IMG/VR virus record: IMGVR_UViG_3300025301_000091
Span: 1 to 27,229 of that record
Length of the DNA stretch: 27,229 bases
From: a virus
Direction: 5' to 3' (one strand)
Shown here: in pieces, positions 1 to 6,967 of the stretch
Position numbering within the stretch: the first letter of the stretch is position 1
Layout: every line of letters begins with the position of its first letter
Program-made: the position numbers and the translations under genes
The notes under the pieces: model-generated
The model's input: the letters and a program-made list of their open reading frames with translations, nothing else
Told to the model about the DNA's origin: nothing
The model's database searches: none

Positions 1-5
1 ATACT

Positions 6-392
6 ATGAGTATTGCAAATGGTAAGTACCGTTTAGTTTCTACTGATGGTACCAACTGGTACGATATTTTTTCTTTAGCTGGATTAGGCGAAGCATGGGT
101 GGAAAAAACTGATAGTGATTCCCCTTACACAGCCTCAGACGGCGATAATATTTTTGTTGACTGCTCAAGTGATGTAGTCACAATAACATTACCCGCCTCT
201 CCTACAATTGGAATGCAAGTAAAAGTCATTGATGGCACAGGAAGTGCGGGAACCAATAATATTACTATTGATGGAGGAGCTGAAAAAGTTCAAGGAGACG
301 CGGCCGATATGACAATTTCCACTAACAGTGCAGGGATTTCTTTGGTATACTACGATTCAACAAATGGTTGGAGGCTAAAGTACAATGACTAA
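6..392 (+). CDS. Tail fibre/virion protein, possibly only the C-terminal end
   Basis: This 128-residue protein is rich in Thr, Ser, Gly and Asp. It has the beta-rich character of the end of a phage fibre: an N-terminal segment like LVSTDGTNWY and a later ITIDGG motif followed by an SLVYYDSTNGW-type ending. Such patterns are common near the ends of fibre or baseplate proteins. The first ATG is at base 6, and the frame is open to the window edge, so this may be the tail end of a longer fibre gene rather than a complete one. No ribosome-binding site can be judged. Its stop overlaps the next gene (collar-domain fibre) by 8 bases, which supports co-translation. Function is inferred from composition and position; no catalytic motif is seen. 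Confidence 0.7.
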   Translation: MSIANGKYRLVSTDGTNWYDIFSLAGLGEAWVEKTDSDSPYTASDGDNIFVDCSSDVVTITLPASPTIGMQVKVIDGTGSAGTNNITIDGGAEKVQGDAADMTISTNSAGISLVYYDSTNGWRLKYND

Positions 393-1059
393 TCTGCAGG
401 ATTTTACAAACAGAAGCGAAGTAGGCACAATCAAGCCTTGGGGAAAAACTACAGCACCTGTTGGATATTTATTATGCGATGGAACCGCTGTATCACGAAC
501 AACTTATGCCGAACTTTATGTGGTTCTTGGAGATACATACGGAGCGGGCAACGGATCAACAACATTCAACGTTCCTCAATTACAAGGAAAAACTCCGCAA
601 GGATATGATGGAAACACTTATAACCTCGCAGGAACGGGCGGTGCCAATACGGTAACCGTGGCTGTTACCAACAACCAGGCGGTAAGCAGTGTAACAGCTA
701 CAAACAGTGTAACAAACAACCAAGCGGTAACGGTAACGGGATCGATTGACAATACATCAATCACCGAGGCTCAGTTAGCCGCTCATATTCACAATATTCC
801 AGCTTTACTCAACAGTGGAGGCGGTGGAGGGGGCCACAAAGGAGGTTGCTCTCCGAAAGTACCAGGTCCCAACATGGTAACAAACAATGTTGGTTCAGGA
901 ACGGGACACAATCATTCACACACCTTGGCGGGAACGCTGACGGGAACAGTAGCGGTAACAACAACGGCATCAGGTGGTGCTTTATCGGGAACGGTAACGG
1001 CAGCGGGAAACAATGCCTTTTCACCTTACGTGGTGGTTAACTACATTATAAAACATTAG
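385..1059 (+). CDS. Phage tail collar-domain fibre protein with HxH motifs
   Basis: Residues about 13-75 match the phage tail collar domain: GTIKPWG, then PVGYLLCDGTAVSRTTYAEL, then YGAGNGSTTFNVPQLQGK. This fold is found in short tail fibres and other receptor-contacting proteins. The remainder is Thr/Val/Gly-rich with repeated VTNNQAV (95-101 and 109-115), a run of six glycines at 145-150, and His pairs H134/H136 and H175/H177/H179. It ends in the SPYVVVNYIIKH-type C-terminus common in collar proteins. HxH pairs bind iron at the tip of the T4 long tail fibre, so a metal-bound trimeric tip is possible here by analogy. A GGAGG at 370-374 precedes the ATG, which overlaps the upstream gene by 8 bases. 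Likely role: receptor binding at the tail tip. Confidence 0.88.
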   Translation: MTNLQDFTNRSEVGTIKPWGKTTAPVGYLLCDGTAVSRTTYAELYVVLGDTYGAGNGSTTFNVPQLQGKTPQGYDGNTYNLAGTGGANTVTVAVTNNQAVSSVTATNSVTNNQAVTVTGSIDNTSITEAQLAAHIHNIPALLNSGGGGGGHKGGCSPKVPGPNMVTNNVGSGTGHNHSHTLAGTLTGTVAVTTTASGGALSGTVTAAGNNAFSPYVVVNYIIKH

Positions 1060-1067
1060 GAAAAACA

Positions 1068-1454
1068 ATGGCAACACAAATTGTAATACATAACGACAGT
1101 TCTATAAAACTAGATGATTCCTTTTATATAGCTTGGGCGGATAAGGGAAACGCAATGCCTTCTCTACCCAACACTGTTCATGCTGTTATTTGGAATGATT
1201 TGATTGGTCAAAATGAAATTCAAAGCAAAGACCCTGCAACTGGAAACATGACGGGAAATACGGACTTAAGTGCTACTTCCGATGCTGTTGGATCAACAAC
1301 CATAGCTGATCTTCTTACATGGGGGGAAACCAGAAAAGGTGAAATAACAACTGCCATGGCAGCATACGATGCCGCCGTAGCGGATGATGAAGCTAATGGA
1401 ACGACTAACGCTGTTGGTAAAGAGTGGACTGACTACGATCCTAATTATTCTTAA
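1068..1454 (+). CDS. Hypothetical protein downstream of the tail fibre
   Basis: This acidic 128-residue protein begins with MATQIVIHNDSSIKL and has a central AVIWNDLIGQNEIQ segment. It recalls small proteins that follow fibre genes in marine phages, some of which resemble fibre-assembly factors, but I cannot name a family. An AGGAAA stretch precedes the ATG, and the gene starts 8 bases after the collar-fibre stop, so it is probably co-transcribed with it. No signal peptide or membrane segment is visible. Its TAA shares three bases with the TAA of the convergent minus-strand gene. Role in fibre assembly or as a minor virion protein is inference from position only. Confidence 0.75.
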   Translation: MATQIVIHNDSSIKLDDSFYIAWADKGNAMPSLPNTVHAVIWNDLIGQNEIQSKDPATGNMTGNTDLSATSDAVGSTTIADLLTWGETRKGEITTAMAAYDAAVADDEANGTTNAVGKEWTDYDPNYS

Positions 1455-2077
1455 TATTTTTTTAAAAAAAATAAATTCCTTTCCTTGAGTGTTGTTATCA
1501 TATTTTTAATTTCCTTTTTAATTTTTAGAAATTCTTCTTCATGTTCCTCATTAGTTTTATTGGGAGTTAAAGTGGCATAAGGCCCATTCAAATCAACATA
1601 ATGCAAGAACACTTGATGGTGCCAATATTCTTTTGGCTGTTGAAAAACAGGCCTCCAGTGCTCTACTTCTTCCCCTTTATAAATAACTCCGTCACCTGAC
1701 TTAATGTTGATGGGGATATTTCCCATGCAAAGAGGCCACTGATATGTTTTATCCTGGTAAAAATATTTTAAAGTTATAGAAGCGCTTATTTCGCAGGCTT
1801 TTCTGTCTCGATGTTTTGATAATTCGGATCCTCCTACATAAATTCTGGTATAACCATACATAGGCTTTAACTTTAAATTAGTTTCTTTTTCCATGACAGG
1901 GAGTAAATGATGAAGTAAATGAGAATAAATTTCTGAGTTCTGGGAATGCAATGAAAAAGCGTGGTTTACTTGTTCGTCTATCCATGTTTTTTCAACGTTT
2001 TTTAAAGTCCAAGTGGACAGGTATTCCACCAAATCCATGGAGAGCATGTTCTTAACATATATGTATTTATTTTTCAT
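1451..2077 (-). CDS. 2OG-Fe(II) oxygenase-like protein (HxD type)
   Basis: This 208-residue protein has the double-stranded beta-helix signature of 2-oxoglutarate/Fe(II) dioxygenases. YTRIYVGGSELSKHRD contains the H89-x-D91 metal pair, and GVIYKGEEVEHWRPVF supplies the distal H140. A basic residue after H140 (R142 or K149) could bind 2-oxoglutarate. The family hydroxylates protein side chains, sugars, nucleobases or small molecules; the substrate here is unknown. AGGAA lies just upstream of the ATG, and the gene overlaps the upstream glycosyltransferase by 11 bases, so the two are probably made together. It ends at the shared TTAA junction with the plus-strand tail gene. The last 30 residues are Lys/Glu-rich and probably lie outside the fold. 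Confidence 0.8.
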   Translation of the reverse strand: MKNKYIYVKNMLSMDLVEYLSTWTLKNVEKTWIDEQVNHAFSLHSQNSEIYSHLLHHLLPVMEKETNLKLKPMYGYTRIYVGGSELSKHRDRKACEISASITLKYFYQDKTYQWPLCMGNIPINIKSGDGVIYKGEEVEHWRPVFQQPKEYWHHQVFLHYVDLNGPYATLTPNKTNEEHEEEFLKIKKEIKNMITTLKERNLFFLKKY

Positions 2078-2915
2078 TTAATTTCCTCGCCTCCTCTATT
2101 ATTTTTTTTGGATTAATTTCTACACAATAAGGATATTCTGATATTATATTTATATTTTCTTTATATCCAAACCTCTCAGGTTTTGATGTTCCCCACAAAA
2201 CAATTCCTTTTTTATTAAAAGATTGATTAGAGCCCATGTGTTGAAGCGCGCTGTCTATAGAAATAAAAAAATCACAATACTTGGACAATACCATAAAATC
2301 TTCTCGTGTTTTAAATAAGGGCAATCCCCCTTCATCATTAAATTTTGTTTCCCCTACAAATTCCCTCCTTTCATTGAAGTGACTAAAGACAATTAATAAA
2401 TGTCGAGGAAAAAATTCAGTTAAAAGTGAAATTAGTTCCTGTCCATATTTATAATTTTTACCTAAATTATTAAAATCGTAGTTATTTGATTCTATTCCTT
2501 GACCGCCCGTAAATTGAAGAAGAATAAATTTATCTATTTTTTTTATATGGGGTATAAATTTTTTTTCCAAGTCTGGGTTTATGGAAAAATTTGGCCTGTA
2601 ATCGTTTATCTTTATTTTATATAGATCAGCCCAGTTTTTTACAACATGACTTTTACCTTTTACAAAATCAGTTTTATAAGGATCATGAAAAAATAGTTTA
2701 TTAAAATGATTATAATATTGTTGATATGTGTCAAAAAATACGTCATCCGTCCCTTTTTTTGAATCTGCAACTTCAGGGCAATAGTTAAATAGTTCAGGGT
2801 ATTCTGAGTTAATAATTAATTTTTGATTATATTTCCTGTATAGAAATGACAGTAAGGCAGTAAACTGCAAGTGTTTTCCTACCCCTCCTTCTATATAATA
2901 GAGATTAGGTTTCAT
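2067..2915 (-). CDS. Glycosyltransferase family 9-like (heptosyltransferase-like) protein
   Basis: Two motifs indicate the GT-B fold of the ADP-heptose:LPS heptosyltransferase type. An N-terminal GGVGKHLQFTALLSFL (residues about 10-25) is like the nucleotide-sugar-enzyme GxGDxL start. A C-terminal FFISIDSALQHMGSN (216-230) with D221, S222 and H226 is followed by GIVLWGTSKPERFGY (237-251), like the D/SG..H and VLWGpT.P motifs of family 9. At 282 residues it is somewhat shorter than bacterial heptosyltransferases (about 320-350). It would transfer a sugar from an activated donor; acceptor and donor are unknown. No good ribosome-binding site is seen. The ATG lies 6 bases after the stop of an HxD oxygenase and the gene overlaps another HxD oxygenase downstream, so translational coupling is likely. 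Confidence 0.78.
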   Translation of the reverse strand: MKPNLYYIEGGVGKHLQFTALLSFLYRKYNQKLIINSEYPELFNYCPEVADSKKGTDDVFFDTYQQYYNHFNKLFFHDPYKTDFVKGKSHVVKNWADLYKIKINDYRPNFSINPDLEKKFIPHIKKIDKFILLQFTGGQGIESNNYDFNNLGKNYKYGQELISLLTEFFPRHLLIVFSHFNERREFVGETKFNDEGGLPLFKTREDFMVLSKYCDFFISIDSALQHMGSNQSFNKKGIVLWGTSKPERFGYKENINIISEYPYCVEINPKKIIEEARKLNEK

Positions 2916-2921
2916 TATATA

Positions 2922-3449
2922 TCAATGAATCCATGTTATAATGGCGTGTCGATCCCCATTTGTAACGGGAGTTACAGCATGAGGAAAACAGAAGTTGCTC
3001 GGAAATACAACTGCACTTCCAGCTTTTTTCTTAATTATATGCCCTCCCTCAAAAAAAGAAAAATCCCCTCCATCATAATTATCATTCAATATTATTGAAC
3101 AACTTAAAACCCTAGGATATAAATCCATATGATCTACATGGGATTTATATTCCCCTTTTTCGCTCCCCTTATAAAGCAGATGTTGATAACCAGTATCTTC
3201 GGTATTTAAACCAGTGGTAAAGTAAGTAAAATCATTTTGGTATTGTTGTAATATTTTACCCACACTTTCATACATAGAACCGTCAAATTTTTTATTCAAT
3301 CTTGAATCATAGCAGTTTCTGGCTTGGGATACATCTCCGTCATTAACCGTGGCTCTTTGAAAATCACCAGAGGCTTCTATAATTTCTTCACATACTTCTT
3401 TGCTTATTATGTCCGTATAACATTTTATATAATCTTGTATTTTTATCAT
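2922..3449 (-). CDS. Prolyl-4-hydroxylase-like 2OG-Fe(II) oxygenase
   Basis: This is the clearest dioxygenase in the window. The 175-residue protein carries H104-x-D106 in YKSHVDHMDLYPRVLSCSII, a DGGDFSFF strand, distal H157 in FCFPHAVTPV, and R167 in NGDRHAIITWIH at the very C-terminus. This is the order and spacing of the P4Hc domain: two His and one Asp bind Fe(II), and the Arg binds the distal carboxylate of 2-oxoglutarate. Related enzymes hydroxylate proline in proteins, but phage members act on unknown substrates. The start overlaps the upstream DUF6065-like gene as ATGA, and the stop is 6 bases from the glycosyltransferase start. All catalytic residues are present, so it should be active. 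Confidence 0.92.
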   Translation of the reverse strand: MIKIQDYIKCYTDIISKEVCEEIIEASGDFQRATVNDGDVSQARNCYDSRLNKKFDGSMYESVGKILQQYQNDFTYFTTGLNTEDTGYQHLLYKGSEKGEYKSHVDHMDLYPRVLSCSIILNDNYDGGDFSFFEGGHIIKKKAGSAVVFPSNFCFPHAVTPVTNGDRHAIITWIH

Positions 3450-4129
3450 TTGAAACTTTTTTTATTCCAGAACATTTTTTTATACCGATCCATAAATTTA
3501 CTTTCTAGAAGTCGAAGAGTTTTGCCATGGGCTACTTCCATTACAAAGCCAGACCATTTTTTCCATGACTCTCGTTTAAATGGAATTACTTGAATCATGG
3601 GTTCTCCTTTTTTCAAAAGGGTCTGCTGATTCCATTTTTTCCAATGAAAAGGAAAATTAATTACATTAATGTACGTATCCGTATCCACCACTCCCGATAT
3701 GGCTTCAAAACGTTCTTCTCTTCGATTAAGAGGTTGAATAAATAAACAGCTATATCCTGGCGGGGTTTTGATTAGCCATTTGTTATGAAATTTTCCCGCG
3801 TTTTCTTTTCCCTTATCGTCTCCTAACGGAAGTTGGGTTTTATTATGAAATCCCGCAGGTTCAGGTTCTTTGTTGGCAGATGAAATACTTAAATCGGTTT
3901 CCGTTGCATCCACAATATAATCCTGGTCAAAAGGAATAATGTACCCCGCAGTTAAGGCATCCAAAAAAGGTATGCATGTCTTAACCGTTGGTTTGTGAAG
4001 ATTATTATCCTCGTGACGTTTTAAATTTTTATAATTTTGCGGAATAAAATGATTGGCAGCTTGGGGATGTGGCCATATGTTTTCATAATCTTTATCAATG
4101 GCAATGAAAGTTATTTTCTTTTCAAACAT
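3446..4129 (-). CDS. DUF6065-like protein in the oxygenase cluster
   Basis: The 227-residue protein (start taken as MFEKK) contains TCIPFLDALTAGYIIPF, then KWLIKTPPGYSCLFIQPLN, then ISGVVDTDTYINVINFPFHW, then KKGEPMIQVIPFKRESWKKW. I recall this order of motifs from the DUF6065 family of phage and bacterial proteins of unknown function; the assignment is from memory, not a search. A later ATG than the longest frame (which opens at 4144) is chosen because TAAGGAG lies at 4134-4140, right before it. The start overlaps the upstream oxygenase stop by 8 bases, and the end overlaps the P4H-like gene as ATGA. No HxD...H triad is present, so it is not counted as an oxygenase. Its conserved place among oxygenases suggests a shared pathway. 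Confidence 0.72.
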   Translation of the reverse strand: MFEKKITFIAIDKDYENIWPHPQAANHFIPQNYKNLKRHEDNNLHKPTVKTCIPFLDALTAGYIIPFDQDYIVDATETDLSISSANKEPEPAGFHNKTQLPLGDDKGKENAGKFHNKWLIKTPPGYSCLFIQPLNRREERFEAISGVVDTDTYINVINFPFHWKKWNQQTLLKKGEPMIQVIPFKRESWKKWSGFVMEVAHGKTLRLLESKFMDRYKKMFWNKKSFK

Positions 4130-4727
4130 TTTTCTCCTTATCATTTACAATAAAATTAAAAGACATGGATCGACGAACTGCTTTAGGGTCTTTGGTTTTA
4201 AAGGGCATTACGCAATGTTGGTGACGGGCGTGAAAAATATAAAAATCCCCGACTTTAGGGGTAACATAATAAGTGGTGTTTCCTCCCATTATAAAACACA
4301 GTGACCCGTCCTTGAACTTGTGGGGATCTTTTGCATCGTTAATGAATTCGGGAACCTTTAAAAACAGAACCGTTGACCAACCGGATCCGTCATGATGGGT
4401 ATGGGGAGGATTGTATTCCCCCGCTTTCATGTCATTTATCCAGCATCCTATAATATCCAAATTGTAGGAGTCACTTGGTAAGCATTTAAATTCAATGCTT
4501 TGCTTCATATGTTTTTCCATACATTTAACGATTTGAGGAAAAGAATCCGTTGATTGGATAATGGGTAGCATCTCCAATTCACTATCCAATCTACCCGCCA
4601 AACGTGGTCCGTAGCTTTTTAAACCGTCCTTGGCGGCTTCATATCTTTTATTAAGGTCTTTAATGTATTTATTGGCTATTTTATAGTGGCCAATAAAAAA
4701 GGAATCTGCAATGATTTCTGCTTTCAT
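4122..4727 (-). CDS. Putative 2OG-Fe(II) oxygenase (HxH type)
   Basis: This 201-residue protein belongs with the phage group described as putative 2OG-Fe(II) oxygenase (PF13759/TIGR02466-like). NDMKAGEYNPPHTHHDGSGW carries H109-x-H111 (with D113 two residues on) and is followed by STVLFLKVPEF. VGDFYIFHARHQHCVMPF holds H171 and VRRSMSFNFIV holds R185/R186. The family's typical order of metal His, distal His and terminal Arg is kept, but the first pair is HxH rather than HxD. The N-terminal 90 residues are mostly helical. ATGA overlaps link it to the gene upstream, and its stop overlaps the DUF6065-like start. Substrate unknown. Confidence 0.82.
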   Translation of the reverse strand: MKAEIIADSFFIGHYKIANKYIKDLNKRYEAAKDGLKSYGPRLAGRLDSELEMLPIIQSTDSFPQIVKCMEKHMKQSIEFKCLPSDSYNLDIIGCWINDMKAGEYNPPHTHHDGSGWSTVLFLKVPEFINDAKDPHKFKDGSLCFIMGGNTTYYVTPKVGDFYIFHARHQHCVMPFKTKDPKAVRRSMSFNFIVNDKEKNV

Positions 4728-5251
4728 TCTTTTTTCTGTTCCTTTTGTTGCATATCAAAATTACCTGAAATAGATATTCTTTCCTCTTTTGTATCGTTTT
4801 GTCCTGTATAATGAAAAACTTCACTTGGAAAAATCAATAACATTTTTTTCTCAGGGGTAATTATTCTTTCAATTATTTTACCATTCCAAAATATAATAAA
4901 TCGTAAACCTCCTTGTCTCTCTATAAAATTGGGATAATAAACAAAAGAACAGAAGTTTCCACGGTGATTGTGAAGTCCTGTTGAAGCCTTAGGTGAAGTT
5001 TTATGAATCCATGATTGTGCATATTCTAAATTTACGCCCATAATTTCTTGAGTTTTATCTTTTATTCTATTTTTAAGTTCGTTGAGTAAAGGGGTATTAG
5101 GACACTTATAATCTTCAAAGAAAGAATGGTTAATGTCATTATTCATTTTTTCATCACTTTTCTTTATTTCTTGTAAAAGAACATCAGTATCAATATCTAT
5201 AAAGGTTTCAAAAACCTGAATAATTGCCAAGACATGATTATTTACTTTCAT
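4724..5251 (-). CDS. Putative Fe(II) oxygenase (HxH type), first gene of leftward cluster
   Basis: The 175-residue protein (start taken as MKVNNHV) contains ASTGLHNHRGNFCSFVYY with H94-x-H96, a GGLRFIIFWNG strand, then KKMLLIFPSEVFHYTGQN with H147, and EERISISGNF with R159. These fit the PF13759-like oxygenase plan in a shortened form. The ATG at 5251 is preferred because GGGAGAA lies 5-11 bases ahead of it. An upstream in-frame ATG at 5272 (seven residues more) has a weaker AAGGAA and cannot be excluded. It heads the leftward run of genes to 1451. The transcript probably begins in the 126-base gap before the divergent gene at 5378. The acidic helical N-terminus (1-70) is unlike its neighbours. 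Confidence 0.75.
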   Translation of the reverse strand: MKVNNHVLAIIQVFETFIDIDTDVLLQEIKKSDEKMNNDINHSFFEDYKCPNTPLLNELKNRIKDKTQEIMGVNLEYAQSWIHKTSPKASTGLHNHRGNFCSFVYYPNFIERQGGLRFIIFWNGKIIERIITPEKKMLLIFPSEVFHYTGQNDTKEERISISGNFDMQQKEQKKE

Positions 5252-5377
5252 TCTATTTTCTCCCTCTTCCATATCATAATTTCCTTGTCAAGAAAACAAT
5301 TTAAAAAAGTTCTATTGCTTTGGAACGAAATATGGTTAAATTGGTTCTCACCCAAAAATTTAAATCAGGAGAAAAAA

Positions 5378-5593
5378 ATGGAAAATCAGGAAGTATTGAA
5401 GGCTATAGCTGTCCTCGCTGACAAGGTGAGCCGCTACCACGAACGTTTATTAGCTACGGAGAGAGATAATTTAAGACTAGAAAAGACACTGGCCGAGCAC
5501 CTTAAGGGGTGTGGTTGTCATGATACTTCCGATGAAAAAGTAATGCTTAACGGCACTGAAACCGAGATTGAATGTGAAGCCTGTAGCGCTTAA
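5378..5593 (+). CDS. Small coiled-coil protein with possible zinc-binding cysteines
   Basis: A 71-residue protein on the plus strand, alone between minus-strand genes. Residues 1-43 form a probable coiled coil (KAIAVLADKVSRYHERLL then RLEKTLAEHL). The C-terminal part has C45, C47, H48 and C66, C69, arranged CGCH...CEAC, which could hold one zinc ion. ATG at 5378 is chosen because a strong AGGAG lies at 5368-5372. A longer frame back to 5234 has no such signal and would run through the promoter region of the divergent operon. The TAA shares the TTAA at 5590-5593 with the convergent gene. No family is recognised. A regulator or a small oligomeric structural protein are both possible. Confidence 0.75.
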   Translation: MENQEVLKAIAVLADKVSRYHERLLATERDNLRLEKTLAEHLKGCGCHDTSDEKVMLNGTETEIECEACSA

Positions 5594-5847
5594 TCGTTAT
5601 CGCTTGCGCCGATCATGTCGGCCAATGACGGGGCGAATATTTTAACGTCTCGTCTAATGTGTTCTTCTTTCGTTTCTGTTCCAGGATCAGCTACATCATT
5701 GGTAGCGTGTTCTTCTGAATCATATTCTTGATTTGTTTCTGTATTAGTAATTGTAGTTTCTGAACGGCATCTAATGTGAGGAACCATGCGACCATCACCA
5801 GCATCAATTTCCCCCAAGACTTTTGCTTCTTCTATGATTTTAGCCAT
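5590..5847 (-). CDS. Hypothetical small acidic phage protein
   Basis: An 85-residue acidic protein starting MAKIIEEAKVLGEIDAGDGR, with a central GRMVPHIRCRSETT segment and a C-terminal HIRRDVKIFAPSLADMIG. Similar-looking small proteins occur near virion genes in marine phages, but I cannot assign a function. AAAGGAG lies directly before the ATG. The start overlaps the upstream oxygenase stop by 8 bases (ATGGCTAA), so translation is coupled to that gene. It is the last gene of its leftward run and ends at the shared TTAA with the plus-strand gene. No membrane segment, signal peptide or metal motif is seen. Confidence 0.75.
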   Translation of the reverse strand: MAKIIEEAKVLGEIDAGDGRMVPHIRCRSETTITNTETNQEYDSEEHATNDVADPGTETKEEHIRRDVKIFAPSLADMIGASDND

Positions 5848-6433
5848 TGTTTCTCCTTTTTAATTCAATATTAAAACTTATCACAATTCTTTCTTCTTGT
5901 GAATTATTTTTCTCCACTTCATGGGTAAGCCATGAGGGGAAAAACAGTATATCATTTTGCTTGGGTTTCCAAGAAACCCGGGAAGAGGTATGTATGCTTT
6001 CTCCTGGTTTTTTAGGAGGAGCCAGGACTTCACTCTGAGGACGAGGATCATGAAAGACAAGAGCCCCGCTATCTTCAGGAACTTGTAAATAAAAAACCCC
6101 CGACATATTATTATAGGGGTGACTATGTAAACGATTACTGCTTCCCGGCCCATTGACCACGGCCCACATACCAGTAATTATAGGAACTATTTGATCAATA
6201 ATGGATAAGTGACTCATTGTCTCTTTTGTCATTTCAATTATTTCTGCTTTTAATTTAGCGAATTGTTTATCCTCATGTAAAAAATCATGGCTATGCCATC
6301 CCCCATCAGTGCTTTTTCCTTCAACACTTATGGGCTCTTTCTCTTGAATATTTTTTATAACTTCAGTAAGATTTTCATAGCCTGCTAAATTTATAGAAAA
6401 GATAGGAGTAATAAATAAAGAATGAAGGTCGAT
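5840..6433 (-). CDS. 2OG-Fe(II) oxygenase (PF13759/TIGR02466-like) with apparent ATC start
   Basis: The full 197-residue frame fits the TIGR02466 plan. It starts near DLHSLFITPIFSINLAG, then has DGGWHSHDFLHED (about 43-55), NRLHSHPYNNMSGVFYLQVP with H103-x-H105, LVFHDPRPQ, FFPSWLTHEVEK with H171 and ERIVISFN with R182. The first ATG in frame is only at residue 68 (base 6232), inside the conserved domain. No ATG, GTG or TTG exists upstream before the stop at 6482-6484. An AGGGGA followed 6 bases later by ATC at 6433-6431 is the best start. It shares one base with the upstream stop (TAATC), just as other genes here use TAATG. Either ATC is used, or an ATG was mutated or misread. Catalytic residues are intact. 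Confidence 0.8.
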   Translation of the reverse strand: MDLHSLFITPIFSINLAGYENLTEVIKNIQEKEPISVEGKSTDGGWHSHDFLHEDKQFAKLKAEIIEMTKETMSHLSIIDQIVPIITGMWAVVNGPGSSNRLHSHPYNNMSGVFYLQVPEDSGALVFHDPRPQSEVLAPPKKPGESIHTSSRVSWKPKQNDILFFPSWLTHEVEKNNSQEERIVISFNIELKRRNNG

Positions 6434-6807
6434 TACAAATCCCCTTTTGTTATTTCCAGTACGCTTAAAGTAATATGAATCTCATTAGCGGCGTTCGCTG
6501 TAATTTTAATCAAGTCCGATTCCTCCAGAACCAGAGGCTGTGATAAAACCTCATAGGTGGTATCGGTGGCAATCGTCTTATCATTGGTAATTTTATAGGT
6601 TGCCGAAGCGCTGCTGTCCGTCCATTCTATGGTGTACTCAGTGGTGTTCGCAGAATCATTGCATATGATAATGGATTTAATTACGGCTGTGGTTGGAAAA
6701 ATAGGAGCAGTTCCTGTTATACCTGGAGCCGCTGTTGGAACCGTGTAAATGGTTGTTGGATCAGTTGTGGTTAAATCTACACCGGCATTTTTAAAAGTAT
6801 CAGCCAA
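6433..6807 (-). CDS. Small virion-type structural protein
   Basis: A 124-residue Thr/Ile/Ala-rich protein of beta character: MADTFKNAGVDLTTTDPTTI, then AVIKSIIICNDSANTTEYTI, then EVLSQPLVLEESDLIKI and a final HITLSVLEITKGDL. This pattern (A-V-I-K-S-I-x-I-x-N, later L-V-L-E-x-x-D-x-I-K) is common in small proteins in virion modules of marine phages and suggests a decoration, neck or tail component. The start is TTG at 6807, supported by a strong GGAAGGAG 8 bases ahead. No ATG would keep the conserved N-terminus. It overlaps the upstream 55-residue gene by 8 bases, and its TAA overlaps the apparent ATC start of the oxygenase. Function is inferred. Confidence 0.8.
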   Translation of the reverse strand: MADTFKNAGVDLTTTDPTTIYTVPTAAPGITGTAPIFPTTAVIKSIIICNDSANTTEYTIEWTDSSASATYKITNDKTIATDTTYEVLSQPLVLEESDLIKITANAANEIHITLSVLEITKGDL

Positions 6808-6967
6808 GGTACCAACTCCTTCCAGAAGATTTTTCTTCTATATCCTGAGAGTAAGAAGTATTTAAATTTAAAATTAATTGTTCGAGTAAACGAATCATTT
6901 GATCAAATTGACTTGGTTCATATTGAGACGTGGCATTAGGTAAACGAGTAATCGTTATTTTAGCCAT
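6800..6967 (-). CDS. Small conserved-looking phage protein (55 aa)
   Basis: This 55-codon gene reads MAKITITRLPNATSQYEPSQ, then FDQMIRLLEQLILNLNTSYS, then a tail ending SGRSWYLG. The middle is an amphipathic helix (DQMIRLLEQLILNL) that could mediate oligomerisation. Support for its being real: the ATG overlaps the upstream stop in the form TAATG, its own stop overlaps the TTG start of the next gene by 8 bases, and a start TTITRLP-plus-RLLEQ pattern is one I recall from small virion-module genes of marine phages. No enzyme motif. It probably belongs to the same neck/tail group as its neighbours; this is inference. Confidence 0.75.
   Translation of the reverse strand: MAKITITRLPNATSQYEPSQFDQMIRLLEQLILNLNTSYSQDIEEKSSGRSWYLG

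Noticed and set aside
385-1059. Diversity-generating retroelement target in the tail fibre
   Set aside because: No reverse transcriptase gene and no template repeat are seen in this window; the repeats are short in-gene Thr/Val repeats.
1455-1472. T-run followed by A-run after the tail gene, resembling a terminator
   Set aside because: There is no GC-rich stem, and the stretch is the coding end (FFLKKY) of the minus-strand oxygenase.
5252-5272. Longer N-terminus of the oxygenase from ATG at 5272
   Set aside because: A better-placed GGGAGAA precedes the ATG at 5251; kept only as an alternative.
6232-6232. ATG at 6232 as start of the oxygenase gene
   Set aside because: It would delete the conserved N-terminal part of the TIGR02466-like domain, and there is no ribosome-binding site there.
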